Origin: Rhizobium sp. ASV20
GTDB taxonomy: Bacteria; Pseudomonadota; Alphaproteobacteria; Rhizobiales; Rhizobiaceae
DNA: 39,563 nucleotides
Assembly (NCBI RefSeq): GCF_016429015.1
Contig: NZ_JAELTU010000058.1
Coordinates: 1 to 39,563, forward strand
Reading direction: 5' to 3'
The first letter of the stretch is position 1; every line of letters starts with the position of its first letter. Positions 23,604-31,814 of this stretch are shown here, in pieces. The notes under the pieces were generated by a model that was given only the letters and a program-made list of their open reading frames with translations, was not told where the DNA came from and searched no databases. The translations under genes and the position numbers were made by a program.

Positions 23604-24484
23604 ATTTTCGTTTTATCGGCTTTTGCTGCGGCTTTTCGCCGTCGCTCGGCAATGGCAACGGGGAAAGCCATGGCCAATGCCATCGATGCCGACATGGAGC
23701 GGAACCCGGCAAAATCCGTCTCGGCGACCTCGAGCCAATGGGTCGCGCAGGCAGTGAGCGGCGAGAAGGCCGAATCGGTGATGGCGATAACAGGTACATC
23801 GCGCGCAGCGAGGTCCTGCGCGTGTGTCAGGCTTTCGGCGGCGTAAGGGGAAAAGCTGGCGGCAATCGCGGCATCCTTCTCCGTGGCAAAGCGTGCAATT
23901 TCGCCGTCGATACCGTTTGGCGAAGCGACGATCTGATGCCGTATGTTCAACTTCGAGAACGCATAGGCCATATGCGCGGTAAGCGGATAGGAGCGGCGCT
24001 TGGCGATGAGGTAGATTGTCTCGGCCACCGCGAGCACGTCGACCGCTTTAGCGAAAGTCTCCGTCTCGATGGTCGCAGCGAGTTTGTTGACCGACTGGCT
24101 TGCGGCGGACAGGAAGCCCGAGAGAATGCTGGCTTCCTCATTTTCGCTGCCGGAGCGTTCGAGGGTCACCAAACGCTCTTCATAGCTTAATGTCCGATCG
24201 CGCAGCCTCTCCCGAAAGATGCTCTGCAGGTCGGAAAACCCCTCATAGCCGAGATGGTGCGCAAGCCGAACAAGCGTCGAAGGTTGGACTTCGGCGGCTG
24301 CTGCGATACTCGCCGTCGTGCCGAAGGCAATTTCGTCGGGATTGCTGAGTGCAAAGGCGGCAACCTGCGCCAGACGCTTCGGCATGGCGTTCTTGCGCTC
24401 TATGATGTTGCTGCGCAGACTTTCAAAGTCGCGCGGCACCTTTGTCTGCATATCGATACTGTTATCCATGCCTGTTTCCGCCAT
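23597..24484 (-). CDS. iolR: MurR/RpiR family repressor of inositol catabolism
   Basis: A 295-residue regulator. The N-terminal RpiR helix-turn-helix domain (about 20-95) includes FGTTASIAAAAEVQPSTLVRLAHHLGYEGFSDLQ. The C-terminal SIS sugar-phosphate binding domain (about 120-270) contains AVAETIYLIAKRRSYPLTAHMAYA and PVIAITDSAFSPL. It is encoded next to iolC, as rhizobial IolR is. The frame is open to 24553, but an ATG at 24484 with GGGGA 5 nt upstream gives the best start. With that start, the operator palindrome at 24496-24515 falls just before the ribosome site. This arrangement suits autorepression. The inducing ligand is expected to be a pathway intermediate. Confidence 0.92.
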   Translation of the reverse strand: MAETGMDNSIDMQTKVPRDFESLRSNIIERKNAMPKRLAQVAAFALSNPDEIAFGTTASIAAAAEVQPSTLVRLAHHLGYEGFSDLQSIFRERLRDRTLSYEERLVTLERSGSENEEASILSGFLSAASQSVNKLAATIETETFAKAVDVLAVAETIYLIAKRRSYPLTAHMAYAFSKLNIRHQIVASPNGIDGEIARFATEKDAAIAASFSPYAAESLTHAQDLAARDVPVIAITDSAFSPLTACATHWLEVAETDFAGFRSMSASMALAMAFPVAIAERRRKAAAKADKTKME

Positions 24485-24495
24485 TCTATCCCCGG

Positions 24496-24515
24496 TATGG
24501 AATAAGTATTCCATA
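24496..24515. promoter_or_regulatory. IolR operator in front of iolR
   Basis: TATGGAATA-AG-TATTCCATA is a perfect palindrome with 9-bp arms, ending 11 bp before the iolR ATG. Its core GGAATA-NN-TATTCC equals the site near iolC (23590-23603). It is placed for autoregulation and might also influence the divergent dehydrogenase gene 183 bp away. Confidence 0.72.
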
Positions 24516-24697
24516 TTTGCAACGATAGCGGATTTCGATTTGTTCGGCACCAATATTTTTAAGTATATAATTTAAAAAGATAAATTTGAAGATTCATCTA
24601 GGTTTGGCTCGATGAGGCAAGAGAGTGCGCTTGCCAAAACGGTCTAAACATTCCAAAAATGGCTTCGCTTCGGGTGGAAGTGGAGGAGAACAGGCAA

Positions 24698-25816
24698 ATG
24701 AAGCCATTGGGCGTGGGACTGATCGGTACAGGCTATATGGGTAAATGCCATGCGCTGGCATGGAATGCGGTCAAGACCGTGTTCGGTGACGTGGCGCGGC
24801 CTCGCCTCGTTCATCTCGCCGAAGCAAATGCCGATCTGGCAAAAGTGCGTGGCGATGAATTCGGCTTCGAGAGGGCAACGGCCAACTGGCGTGACCTTAT
24901 TGCCGATCCCGAGGTTGATGTCGTCTCCGTCACCACACCCAATCAGTTCCATCCCGAAATGGCGATTGCCGCGCTTCAGGCCGGAAAACATGTCTGGTGC
25001 GAAAAGCCGATGGCGCCAGCCTATGATGATGCCGAGCGTATGCTCGCTGCGGCCAGGGCCTCGGGCAAGGTCGCCATTCTTGGTTACAACTATATTCAGA
25101 ACCCCGTCATGCGGCACATCAAGTCGCTGATCGATAACGGCGCGATTGGTGCCATCAATCACGTTCGCGTCGAGATGGACGAAGATTTCATGGCCGATCC
25201 GAACGGTCTCTTCTATTGGAAGAGCGAACTCGCCTCCGGCTACGGTGCTTTGGATGATTTCGCCGTGCATCCGCTTTCGCTGCTCTGGTTCCTGTTTGGG
25301 CATGTCGAGGCCGTCATCACCGATATGGTGAAGCCCTATGCCGAGCGGCCATTGAAGGACGGCGGCAGCCGCGCCGTAGAGAACCACGATCTCGCCAATG
25401 TGCTGATGCGGCTAGGCGGCGGCGTCTCCGCAGTCCTCATGGCCAATCGCTCGGCCTGGGGCCGAAAGGGAAGAATAGCCTTACAGATCTTCGGCTCCAA
25501 GGGCTCGATCTCCTACGATCAGGAGCGCATGAACGAATTCGAGCTCTATCAGGCCGAGGGCAGGGACAGCGAACAGGGCTTTCGCAAGGTGCTGGCCGCC
25601 CCGGCTCACAAGCCCTACGACCGCTTCATTCCCGCGCCAGGCCACGGCCTTGGCTTCAATGACCTCAAGATTATCGAATGCCGCGAGTTGATCCGTGCAA
25701 TTTCCGGTGACACTGCGTCGGTCGTCGATTTCGCAGACGGCCTGCGCATCGAGAAATCTGTGCATGCCATGGCTCGGTCCTTCCATGAGCGGCGCTGGGT
25801 CGAGATCGCCGAATAA
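24698..25816 (+). CDS. Gfo/Idh/MocA family dehydrogenase (probable inositol-related)
   Basis: A 372-residue NAD(P)-dependent oxidoreductase. The N-terminal Rossmann fold begins VGLIGTGYMGKCHALAW with G-x-G-x-x-G near 10-15. The family motif CEKPMAP lies near 101-107, with the catalytic Lys103. The C-terminal sheet domain holds GALDDFAVHPLSLLW. It is divergent from iolR, so a scyllo- or myo-inositol-type dehydrogenase (IolG/IolY-like) is likely, but substrate cannot be decided from the sequence. The ATG at 24698 has GGAGGAG about 10 nt upstream; the frame is open to 24659. The AT-rich 24516-24697 stretch carries its promoter. Confidence 0.88.
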   Translation: MKPLGVGLIGTGYMGKCHALAWNAVKTVFGDVARPRLVHLAEANADLAKVRGDEFGFERATANWRDLIADPEVDVVSVTTPNQFHPEMAIAALQAGKHVWCEKPMAPAYDDAERMLAAARASGKVAILGYNYIQNPVMRHIKSLIDNGAIGAINHVRVEMDEDFMADPNGLFYWKSELASGYGALDDFAVHPLSLLWFLFGHVEAVITDMVKPYAERPLKDGGSRAVENHDLANVLMRLGGGVSAVLMANRSAWGRKGRIALQIFGSKGSISYDQERMNEFELYQAEGRDSEQGFRKVLAAPAHKPYDRFIPAPGHGLGFNDLKIIECRELIRAISGDTASVVDFADGLRIEKSVHAMARSFHERRWVEIAE

Positions 25817-25964
25817 TAGTTCGGCCTAACTTTCTCCCGATCCGGGGTGCAGGGTCAGCCGTTGTTGACGCTGACAGATGTAGGCGTTACCCCTGAGGCC
25901 CATAAGCATGCCCTTCTGTCGGAAGGCGCAGGGTATGCCATAATAACAATATGGAGTACGGATC

Positions 25965-27182
25965 GTGACGGGCAGATTGGTCATTGTCGGGGCCGGGCAG
26001 GCGGGCTTTGCTCTCGCAGCCAAATTGCGGGCGCTTGGTGATACAAGGCCCATCACCATCGCGGGTGCTGAGGAGAGCCTGCCCTACCAACGGCCGCCCC
26101 TGACCAAAAAGTACCTCCTCGGCGAGATGAGCTTCGATCGGCTGCTGTTTCGCCCGGAACAATGGTACGCCGATAACAATGTCGAGATCCGTTTGTCCAC
26201 ATGGGTCGAGCAGATCGACCGCGCCTCAAAGCAGATTGTCATGCAGGACGGTTCCAGGCTGGAATATGAGACGCTGGCTTTGGCCACCGGCTCCACGCCG
26301 CGTCGTCTTCCACCTTCCGTCGGCGGCGCCCTGGAAGGCGTTTACGTCGCTCGTGACAAGCGTGATGCCGATCTCCTTGCCGAAGAGATGCGCCCCGGTC
26401 GTCGGGTCCTTATCATCGGTGGCGGGTATATCGGCCTGGAGGCGGCAGCCGTCGCGCGCCATCGCGGCCTTGAAGTTACCCTTATTGAAATGAGCGACCG
26501 TATTCTGCAGCGGGTCGCGGCGAAGGAGACGGCCGATATATTCAGGGCGATCCATCAGAAACACGATGTCGTCATTCGCGAGAAGACGGGGCTGAAGCAG
26601 CTCGTCGGTCGCAATGGTCATGTCGCCGCCGCCGAGCTTTCGGATGGAACGACTATCGATGTCGACTTCGTCGTGGTGGGTATTGGGGTTGCTCCGAACG
26701 ACAGGCTCGCCAAGGAAGCAGGCTTGGAAGTCGGTAACGGCATTGTTGTCGATTCGTTTGCCCGCACCTCCGATCCATCCATCTTCGCCATGGGCGATTG
26801 CGTCGAACTGCCGTGGGAAGGCACGCGAATTCGGTTGGAATCGGTGCAGAACGCGGTGGACCAGGCGGACGCTGCAGCCGAGATCATTGCCGGTGGTGAT
26901 ACAGCCTACGATCCAAAGCCTTGGTTCTGGTCGGATCAATATGATGTGAAGCTGCAGATTGCCGGCTTCAATCTTGGCTATGACGAGACACTGCTGCGCC
27001 CGGGCGCGCGCGAAGGGGCAGCGTCTGTCTGGTATTTCAAGCAGGGCCGCTTCATCGCCGTCGACGCCGTAAACGATGCAAAGGCCTATGTGACCGGCAA
27101 GAAGCTTTTGGAAGCGGGCATTAATCCATCCAGGGTGATTCTCTCGGATCCGGCGGCAGACCTCAAGCAGCTCCTGGCCTAA
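25965..27182 (+). CDS. FAD-dependent ferredoxin/rubredoxin reductase-like oxidoreductase
   Basis: A 405-residue flavoprotein of the putidaredoxin reductase/rhodocoxin reductase type. It has an FAD dinucleotide-binding motif VIVGAGQAGFALAAKL (G-x-G-x-x-G near 9-14) and the YQRPPLTKKYL block. The ALATGSTPRRLP segment follows. The NAD(P)H-binding GGGYIGLEAAAVARHRG lies near 152-168, SIFAMGDCVELP near 270-281, and a C-terminal reductase domain has KPWFWSDQYDVKLQIAG. It passes electrons from NAD(P)H to a small iron-sulfur protein in the family. No ferredoxin or P450 gene is in the window, so the partner is unknown. It starts at GTG with GGAG about 8 nt upstream. It is not obviously part of the iol operon. 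Confidence 0.9.
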   Translation: MTGRLVIVGAGQAGFALAAKLRALGDTRPITIAGAEESLPYQRPPLTKKYLLGEMSFDRLLFRPEQWYADNNVEIRLSTWVEQIDRASKQIVMQDGSRLEYETLALATGSTPRRLPPSVGGALEGVYVARDKRDADLLAEEMRPGRRVLIIGGGYIGLEAAAVARHRGLEVTLIEMSDRILQRVAAKETADIFRAIHQKHDVVIREKTGLKQLVGRNGHVAAAELSDGTTIDVDFVVVGIGVAPNDRLAKEAGLEVGNGIVVDSFARTSDPSIFAMGDCVELPWEGTRIRLESVQNAVDQADAAAEIIAGGDTAYDPKPWFWSDQYDVKLQIAGFNLGYDETLLRPGAREGAASVWYFKQGRFIAVDAVNDAKAYVTGKKLLEAGINPSRVILSDPAADLKQLLA

Positions 27183-27184
27183 AG

Positions 27185-27219
27185 CGTGCCGCAAAAGCGT
27201 CGTGCCGTTTTGCGGCACG
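27185..27219. repeat. Intergenic palindrome after the oxidoreductase gene
   Basis: CGTGCCGCAAAA and TTTTGCGGCACG pair perfectly over 12 bp around an 11-nt loop, 2 bp after the stop codon. It resembles another dispersed rhizobial palindrome and may end the transcript, though no T-run follows. Confidence 0.7.
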
Positions 27220-27362
27220 ATGTGCGCAAGATCAAAACCAGCTTCGCGCCTTCAAAGCCTGGGGAATTCAGCAGCCGGCCATCGCGGTTTATTGGAAAGA
27301 AGGTGGGGGAAGGCGAAAAAGCGCTTGCGTCGATAAATGAATGGCCCTATCAGGGCCGCACC

Positions 27363-27452
27363 GGAGAGGTGGCCGAGTGGTCGAAGGCGCTCCCCTGCTA
27401 AGGGAGTATACCAGAAATGGTATCGTGGGTTCGAATCCCATCTTCTCCGCCA
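27363..27452 (+). tRNA. tRNA-Ser (anticodon GCU)
   Basis: The 90-nt gene folds as a class II tRNA. The 7-bp acceptor GGAGAGG pairs with CTTCTCC with one G-U, there is a TGGCCGAGTGG D-arm, and the anticodon stem CTCCC/GGGAG encloses the GCT anticodon (CTGCTAA loop). A long variable arm (TATACCAGAAATGGTATC) is typical of serine tRNA. The T-arm contains GGTTCGAATCC and the end is an encoded CCA. It reads AGC and AGU codons. It stands alone, and I see no copy of its 3' end nearby that would mark an integrated element. Confidence 0.97.
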
Positions 27453-28086
27453 TTTCAATCTCAGCCATGAAGCAGCCGCCCCGCATCAAGCCTGGGTTTA
27501 TCTTTCTGACGACATCCTGTGACGTACGGTCTTCCGCTTAATCGATTCTTCCCAGTTGCCTTGCTTGGTTGTGCCGGCGGCTCCCCTGAGCACCGTTCGT
27601 CCTGCGATCTCGAAAGAGGCAAGAGAGAATCATCCGGGCACGTGCATCGATTCGGGACATAAGGCGAGCGGCACCGGGGCGCCCTGCTACCTTCGATTTG
27701 TATGGCAAGGAGCGCAATTGGTGCTCCCTTCATTGCTGAATCCCTTGTTTTCTCGTGCGATGACTGCGTTCGAGCCGCATCCCGTTTCTTGGGTGACATC
27801 CGGAGTCATTGTATAAGTGCCCGTAGATTAAGGATTTTCTTAACGAAGTATAAACCAGCATTGCTGCGCCATCGTCGTTTTGTGTCCTTTCGGCAACAGG
27901 GCTCACGGAAGGCTCGCGCAAATCCCCCTTTCTGAGAAGATGTCGATTGCGTGACAGAGCGCGTCTTGTATTTTCACTCTCGGAAGCGAGGGCGATTGAT
28001 CGTCCACTTCTTGAAACGCGAGGATAGGACAGGGAATACCTTCGGGTAGTTCTTATTCTCGATAAAAACTTTGACTGGAGGTCAAT
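27453..28086. other. Long non-coding region upstream of porin 1
   Basis: No convincing gene lies in these 634 bp; open frames there lack a ribosome site and coding pattern. A small GGAGC/GCTCC hairpin lies near 27709-27727. AT-rich blocks around 27820-27860 and 28040-28080 are possible promoter or leader regions. A good ribosome site (CTGGAGGTC) ends the region. A small RNA or long porin leader could be hidden here. Confidence 0.45.
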
Positions 28087-29148
28087 ATGAACATCAAGAG
28101 CCTTCTTCTGGGCTCCGCTGCTGCGCTTGCAGCAGTTTCCGGCGCTCACGCAGCTGACGCAATCGTTGCTGCTGAGCCGGAGCCGCTTGAATACGTTCGC
28201 ATCTGCGATGCATACGGCGCTGGCTACTTCTTCATTCCAGGCACCGAAACCTGCCTCAAGATCGGCGGCAAGGTTCGTACCGAAGGTCAGTGGTACGACC
28301 CTTACAACCCCAACACTCACTTCGGCACCAAGTGGCACACCCGTGCTGAGCTGCGTCTGCAGACGGCTTCGGACACCGAATACGGCCCGCTGAAGACCAA
28401 CACCGAACTGCGTTGGGACTGGAACGACGGCAACGCGACCGCGACCAACCTGCTGCACGCCAGCATCAGCCTCGGTGGCTTCCTCGTTGGTAAGGAAGAC
28501 TCGCAGTTCAACGTATTCACCGGTTATGCCGGCGACGTCATCAACGACGACGTGGTCTATGACGGCCCGTACGAACTGAACCAGATCACCTACAACTACG
28601 ACGCCGGCAACGGCTTCACGGCTGTGATCTCGGTTGAAGACAGCAACTCCGGCGCTGGCGCTACTGGCGCTAACGGTGAAGACAGCTCGAACCACTACGC
28701 TCCTGACGTTGTCGCCGGTGTTGGCTTCAAGTCTGGCGCATGGGCATTCAAGGTCGTCGGCGGTTACGACTCGATCGTTGAAGAAGGCGCTATCAAGGCT
28801 CGCGTTGACGCTGACTTCGGCGCATTCTCGGCCTTCTTGATGGGCGGCTGGAACACCGACGGCAGCAAGTTGAACAAGTATGCTGGTTCCAACGGCGGTG
28901 GCGATGCAGCTACGATCGGCTGGGGCGACTGGGCTCTTTGGGGCGGCGCAAGCGTTCCGATCAACGAAAAGCTGAAGTGGAACGTTCAGCTCGCTTACAC
29001 CGACAACAAGACCTTTGCCGCTACCACCAACGTCAAGTGGAACCCGGTTAAGAACCTGCTCATCGAGCCGGAAGTTTCTTACACCAACTGGGACAAGATC
29101 AACGAAGACCAGTGGGCCGGTATCCTCCGCTTCGAGCGTACCTTCTAA
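28087..29148 (+). CDS. Outer membrane porin 1 (Porin_2 family, RopA-like)
   Basis: A 353-residue beta-barrel porin with a signal peptide (MNIKSLLLGSAAALAAVSGAHA) cleaved before ADAIVAAEPEP. The first strand block RICDAYGAGYFFIPGTETCLKIGG with two cysteines (about 40 and 56), the NLLIEPEVSYTNWDK strand and a terminal Phe (RFERTF), needed for BAM-dependent insertion, match the alphaproteobacterial Porin_2/RopA family. Such trimers let small solutes cross the outer membrane. GGAGG lies about 7 nt before the ATG. The gene has its own terminator (29191-29222). It is a close paralogue of the porin at 29617, probably from a local duplication. Confidence 0.95.
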   Translation: MNIKSLLLGSAAALAAVSGAHAADAIVAAEPEPLEYVRICDAYGAGYFFIPGTETCLKIGGKVRTEGQWYDPYNPNTHFGTKWHTRAELRLQTASDTEYGPLKTNTELRWDWNDGNATATNLLHASISLGGFLVGKEDSQFNVFTGYAGDVINDDVVYDGPYELNQITYNYDAGNGFTAVISVEDSNSGAGATGANGEDSSNHYAPDVVAGVGFKSGAWAFKVVGGYDSIVEEGAIKARVDADFGAFSAFLMGGWNTDGSKLNKYAGSNGGGDAATIGWGDWALWGGASVPINEKLKWNVQLAYTDNKTFAATTNVKWNPVKNLLIEPEVSYTNWDKINEDQWAGILRFERTF

Positions 29149-29190
29149 TCTGATCTGACTTTGGTCAGTTGAGATTTCTCATTTGAGAGA

Positions 29191-29222
29191 AGAAAAGCCC
29201 GGCCGAAAGGTCGGGCTTTTCT
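29191..29222 (+). terminator. Rho-independent terminator of porin 1
   Basis: AGAAAAGCCCGGCC and GGTCGGGCTTTTCT form a 14-bp stem (one G-U) closed by a GAAA tetraloop, 42 bp after the stop. The T-run on the right arm makes it a strong terminator. Confidence 0.9.
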
Positions 29223-29616
29223 GCGTCATGGATTGTTCGGCGATTTTGTGAGTATTGCGAAGCTGAGTTGGTCGCTTCCTACGTTGTAAACTTTTCGCCG
29301 CGGGAATTCCCCAATGGTTGCATGTATTTTCCATGTAATTTCAAGTAGAAAATCACTTCAAATACTTTAATGTGTGACAGTTTTACGACGTGATTTTTGT
29401 GCAACGCACTGTTTGAAACGCGCGTCACAAATGCCGATAGTTTGTATCTGATATTGCTCTGAAAAAAACGATCTGTAGGTTCCAAATCAGAAGCAAGGCT
29501 TATCGTCTTGCTTCTCCCAGATCAGGGGTCAACTTTAAAAACTAGGTGGGGTGGGGCGCGTCGATTTTTTCGGCGTGATTTCTCGTACCTAATTCATATT
29601 GAAACTGGAGTTTCTA
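29223..29616. other. AT-rich promoter/leader region of porin 2
   Basis: These 394 bp hold no gene. The middle is AT-rich (29330-29480). A perfect 9-bp hairpin, AGAAGCAAG / CTTGCTTCT, lies at 29489-29515, about 100 nt before the porin ATG. The ribosome site is CTGGAG at 29605-29610. The hairpin and long leader suggest regulation at the RNA level. Confidence 0.55.
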
Positions 29617-30711
29617 ATGAACATCAAGAGCCTTCTTCTCGGCTCCGCTGCTGCGCTGGCAGCAGTATCCGGTGCTCACGCAGCCGACGCAATCGTTGCT
29701 GCCGAGCCGGAGCCGATGGAATACGTTCGCATCTGCGACGCATACGGTGCTGGCTACTTCTTCATTCCGGGCACCGAAACCTGCCTCAAGATCGGCGGCA
29801 TGGTCCGTACCGAAGGCGGCTGGTACAATGCCTACAATCCAGGCCCTGGCGGTGACCGCGGCACGTACTGGCATACCCGCGCTCAGCTCAGCATCGACAC
29901 CGCTTCGGACACCGAATACGGCCCGCTGAAGACGAACACGGTTTATCGTTTCGACTGGAACGACGGTAACGCCACCACCACCAAGCTGCTCTGGGCCAAC
30001 ATCAGCCTCGGCGGTTTCCTCGTTGGTAAGCAGGACTCGCAGTACAACCTGTACACCGGCTACGCCGGCGACGTCATCAACGACGACGTGATCTATGACG
30101 GCCCGTACGAACTGAACCAGTTGACCTACAACTACGATGCAGGCAACGGCTTTACGGCTGTCGTTTCGCTCGAAGACAGCAACTCGGGTTCGGACGCTTC
30201 GTCCTACGGCGGCGCTTGGGTTCAGTCGAAGGCTAACCACTACGCTCCGAACGCTGTTGCCGGTATCGGCTACAAGGCTGGCAACTTCGGCTTCAAGGTC
30301 GTCGGCGGTTACGACTCGATCGTCGAAGAAGGCGCTGTCAAGGCTCGTATCGATGCCGACTTCGGCGTCTTCAAGGCCTTCTTGATGGGTGGCTACAACA
30401 CCGACGGCAAGAAGCTGAACCAGTATGCCGGTTCGAACCTGAACGCATCTGCTTGCCCGGTTGGCCGTGGCGATCTCTGCGGCTGGGGTGACTGGGCTGT
30501 TTGGGGCGGCGTCAGCGTTCCGATCAACGAAAAGCTGAAGTGGAATGTTCAGCTTGCTTACACCGACTCCAAGATTTTCGAAGCTACCACGAACGTCAAG
30601 TGGAACCCGGTTAAGAACCTGCTCATCGAGCCGGAAGTCACCTACACCAACTTCGATTCTGTGAACCAGGATCAGTGGGCTGGTATCCTCCGCTTCCAGC
30701 GCAGCTTCTAA
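29617..30711 (+). CDS. Outer membrane porin 2 (Porin_2 family, RopA-like)
   Basis: A 364-residue porin sharing the signal peptide and most strands with porin 1, including both N-terminal cysteines (40 and 56), GDVINDDVIYDGPYELNQ and the terminal ILRFQRSF. It differs mainly in loop lengths. It has a GGAWVQSKANHYAPN loop near 198-212 and, near residues 276-290, an insertion with a second cysteine pair (Cys280, Cys288) that porin 1 lacks. The ATG at 29617 is chosen because CTGGAG precedes it and it gives the same N-terminus as porin 1. A strong terminator follows. The pair may be differentially expressed, since their leaders differ. Confidence 0.95.
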   Translation: MNIKSLLLGSAAALAAVSGAHAADAIVAAEPEPMEYVRICDAYGAGYFFIPGTETCLKIGGMVRTEGGWYNAYNPGPGGDRGTYWHTRAQLSIDTASDTEYGPLKTNTVYRFDWNDGNATTTKLLWANISLGGFLVGKQDSQYNLYTGYAGDVINDDVIYDGPYELNQLTYNYDAGNGFTAVVSLEDSNSGSDASSYGGAWVQSKANHYAPNAVAGIGYKAGNFGFKVVGGYDSIVEEGAVKARIDADFGVFKAFLMGGYNTDGKKLNQYAGSNLNASACPVGRGDLCGWGDWAVWGGVSVPINEKLKWNVQLAYTDSKIFEATTNVKWNPVKNLLIEPEVTYTNFDSVNQDQWAGILRFQRSF

Positions 30712-30771
30712 TCCGGTCAGCGGATACGAAGTCGACAAATTTTCCGATCTGACCTCCGATCGGAAGAGGAC

Positions 30772-30800
30772 AGGCCCGGTTTTCCCAACCGGGCCTTTTT
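30772..30800 (+). terminator. Rho-independent terminator of porin 2
   Basis: A perfect 10-bp stem AGGCCCGGTT / AACCGGGCCT with a 5-nt loop, followed by TTTTT. A second 8-bp hairpin, TTCCGATC / GATCGGAA, lies just before it at 30742-30765. Confidence 0.92.
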
Positions 30801-30834
30801 ATTGTGCGCTGCTCCAAAAGCCGACCTGCTTGCC

Positions 30835-31728
30835 TCAGAGCGCCGAGAGAAAGCGCCGAATGGCTTCAGGGGTATCGCCGATATGCAGGAGCGGGGCGTG
30901 ACCTTGGTCAGCGATTGATTTGATGACCATGCCTGGATGTCGGCGCGCCATATCTTCGATGGTGCGCATGCTCAGCAGCTTGGTGTTTTCACCGCGAATC
31001 ACCATCAGTGGAAGTTCGCTGAAACCCTCGAATTGCGGCCACAGGTCCGCAAGTGGCGCTTCAAGGTCAAGTGATAGCAGCTGTTGCGCGATGGCAGGGT
31101 CATAATCGGCCACGGGTTTGCCGTCACTGAAGCTATAGATCGCGGCGGCCATATCCCGCCAGTCGTCGTCGCTGAGCGCCGTGAACGCAGCCTCGTGATT
31201 CTCTCGCAGAATGGCAACGGCATCGTCCCGGTCGACTGGCTTTCTGTCTCGATTGAGGTAATCGCGGATTTCGACGAGGCCCGGCTTTTCAATCACCGGT
31301 CCGATATCGTTGAGAATAGCCGCCTTCAAAAGATCCGGACTGTTGGCGGCGAGAAGATGCATGACGAGGCCGCCGCGCGAGGTGCCAATGAAAACGGCTT
31401 GCTGGATGTGAAGCGTTGCGCATAGGCGAACGACGTCCTGGGCTTCGACCAGGAGATTGTAGTGGGATTTGTCGGCATCGCGTTCGGACCGGCCGCGCCC
31501 GCGGGCGTCGAGCGTCAATACCCTGTAGGGCGCTTCAGGATGATGCGCCAAGAGCATCGCCAATTGGTGAAAGTCGCGCGAGTTGCGCGTCAGGCCCGGG
31601 AGGCAGATGATCGGCGGGCGCGCCCGCGTAGCCTGCTCATCGCCGATATAGTCTCGGGCATAAAGCTTCAGGCCGTCCTCGGCCGCTATTGTTCGAACAA
31701 GGAATCCGTTTTCATCATCGCTGCGCAT
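30835..31728 (-). CDS. Alpha/beta hydrolase
   Basis: A 297-residue alpha/beta hydrolase fold protein. It shows the oxyanion strand ICLPGLTRNSRDFHQLA near 41-57, LDARGRGRSERD near 73-84, the nucleophile elbow IGTSRGG with Ser117, and the catalytic His277 in DQGHAPLLH. An acid residue is likely in the MVIRGENTKLLS strand. There is no signal peptide, so it acts in the cytoplasm. The family is broad (esterases, C-C hydrolases, haloperoxidase-like) and the substrate cannot be deduced. A GAGG site precedes the ATG by about 8 nt. It lies 86 bp from the lytic transglycosylase gene, same strand. Confidence 0.87.
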   Translation of the reverse strand: MRSDDENGFLVRTIAAEDGLKLYARDYIGDEQATRARPPIICLPGLTRNSRDFHQLAMLLAHHPEAPYRVLTLDARGRGRSERDADKSHYNLLVEAQDVVRLCATLHIQQAVFIGTSRGGLVMHLLAANSPDLLKAAILNDIGPVIEKPGLVEIRDYLNRDRKPVDRDDAVAILRENHEAAFTALSDDDWRDMAAAIYSFSDGKPVADYDPAIAQQLLSLDLEAPLADLWPQFEGFSELPLMVIRGENTKLLSMRTIEDMARRHPGMVIKSIADQGHAPLLHIGDTPEAIRRFLSAL

Positions 31729-31814
31729 GCATCATGCCTCGTGCTTGGGATATCACGAGAAATGTAGCGCCAATCCAGCGGCCTGCACAACCGCAGCCGA
31801 GAGCGCCGGCTGGA

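Noticed and set aside
27363..27452. tRNA-Ser as an integration site for an island
   Set aside because: No repeat of the tRNA 3' end and no integrase are visible in the window; downstream genes look like core genes.
27730..28695. Minus-strand 321-codon frame over the porin 1 leader and 5' half
   Set aside because: A shadow of the porin frame; it lacks a ribosome site and changes character at the porin start.
29614..30738. Minus-strand 374-codon frame over porin 2
   Set aside because: An exact shadow of the porin; the similar shadow over porin 1 reflects only porin similarity.
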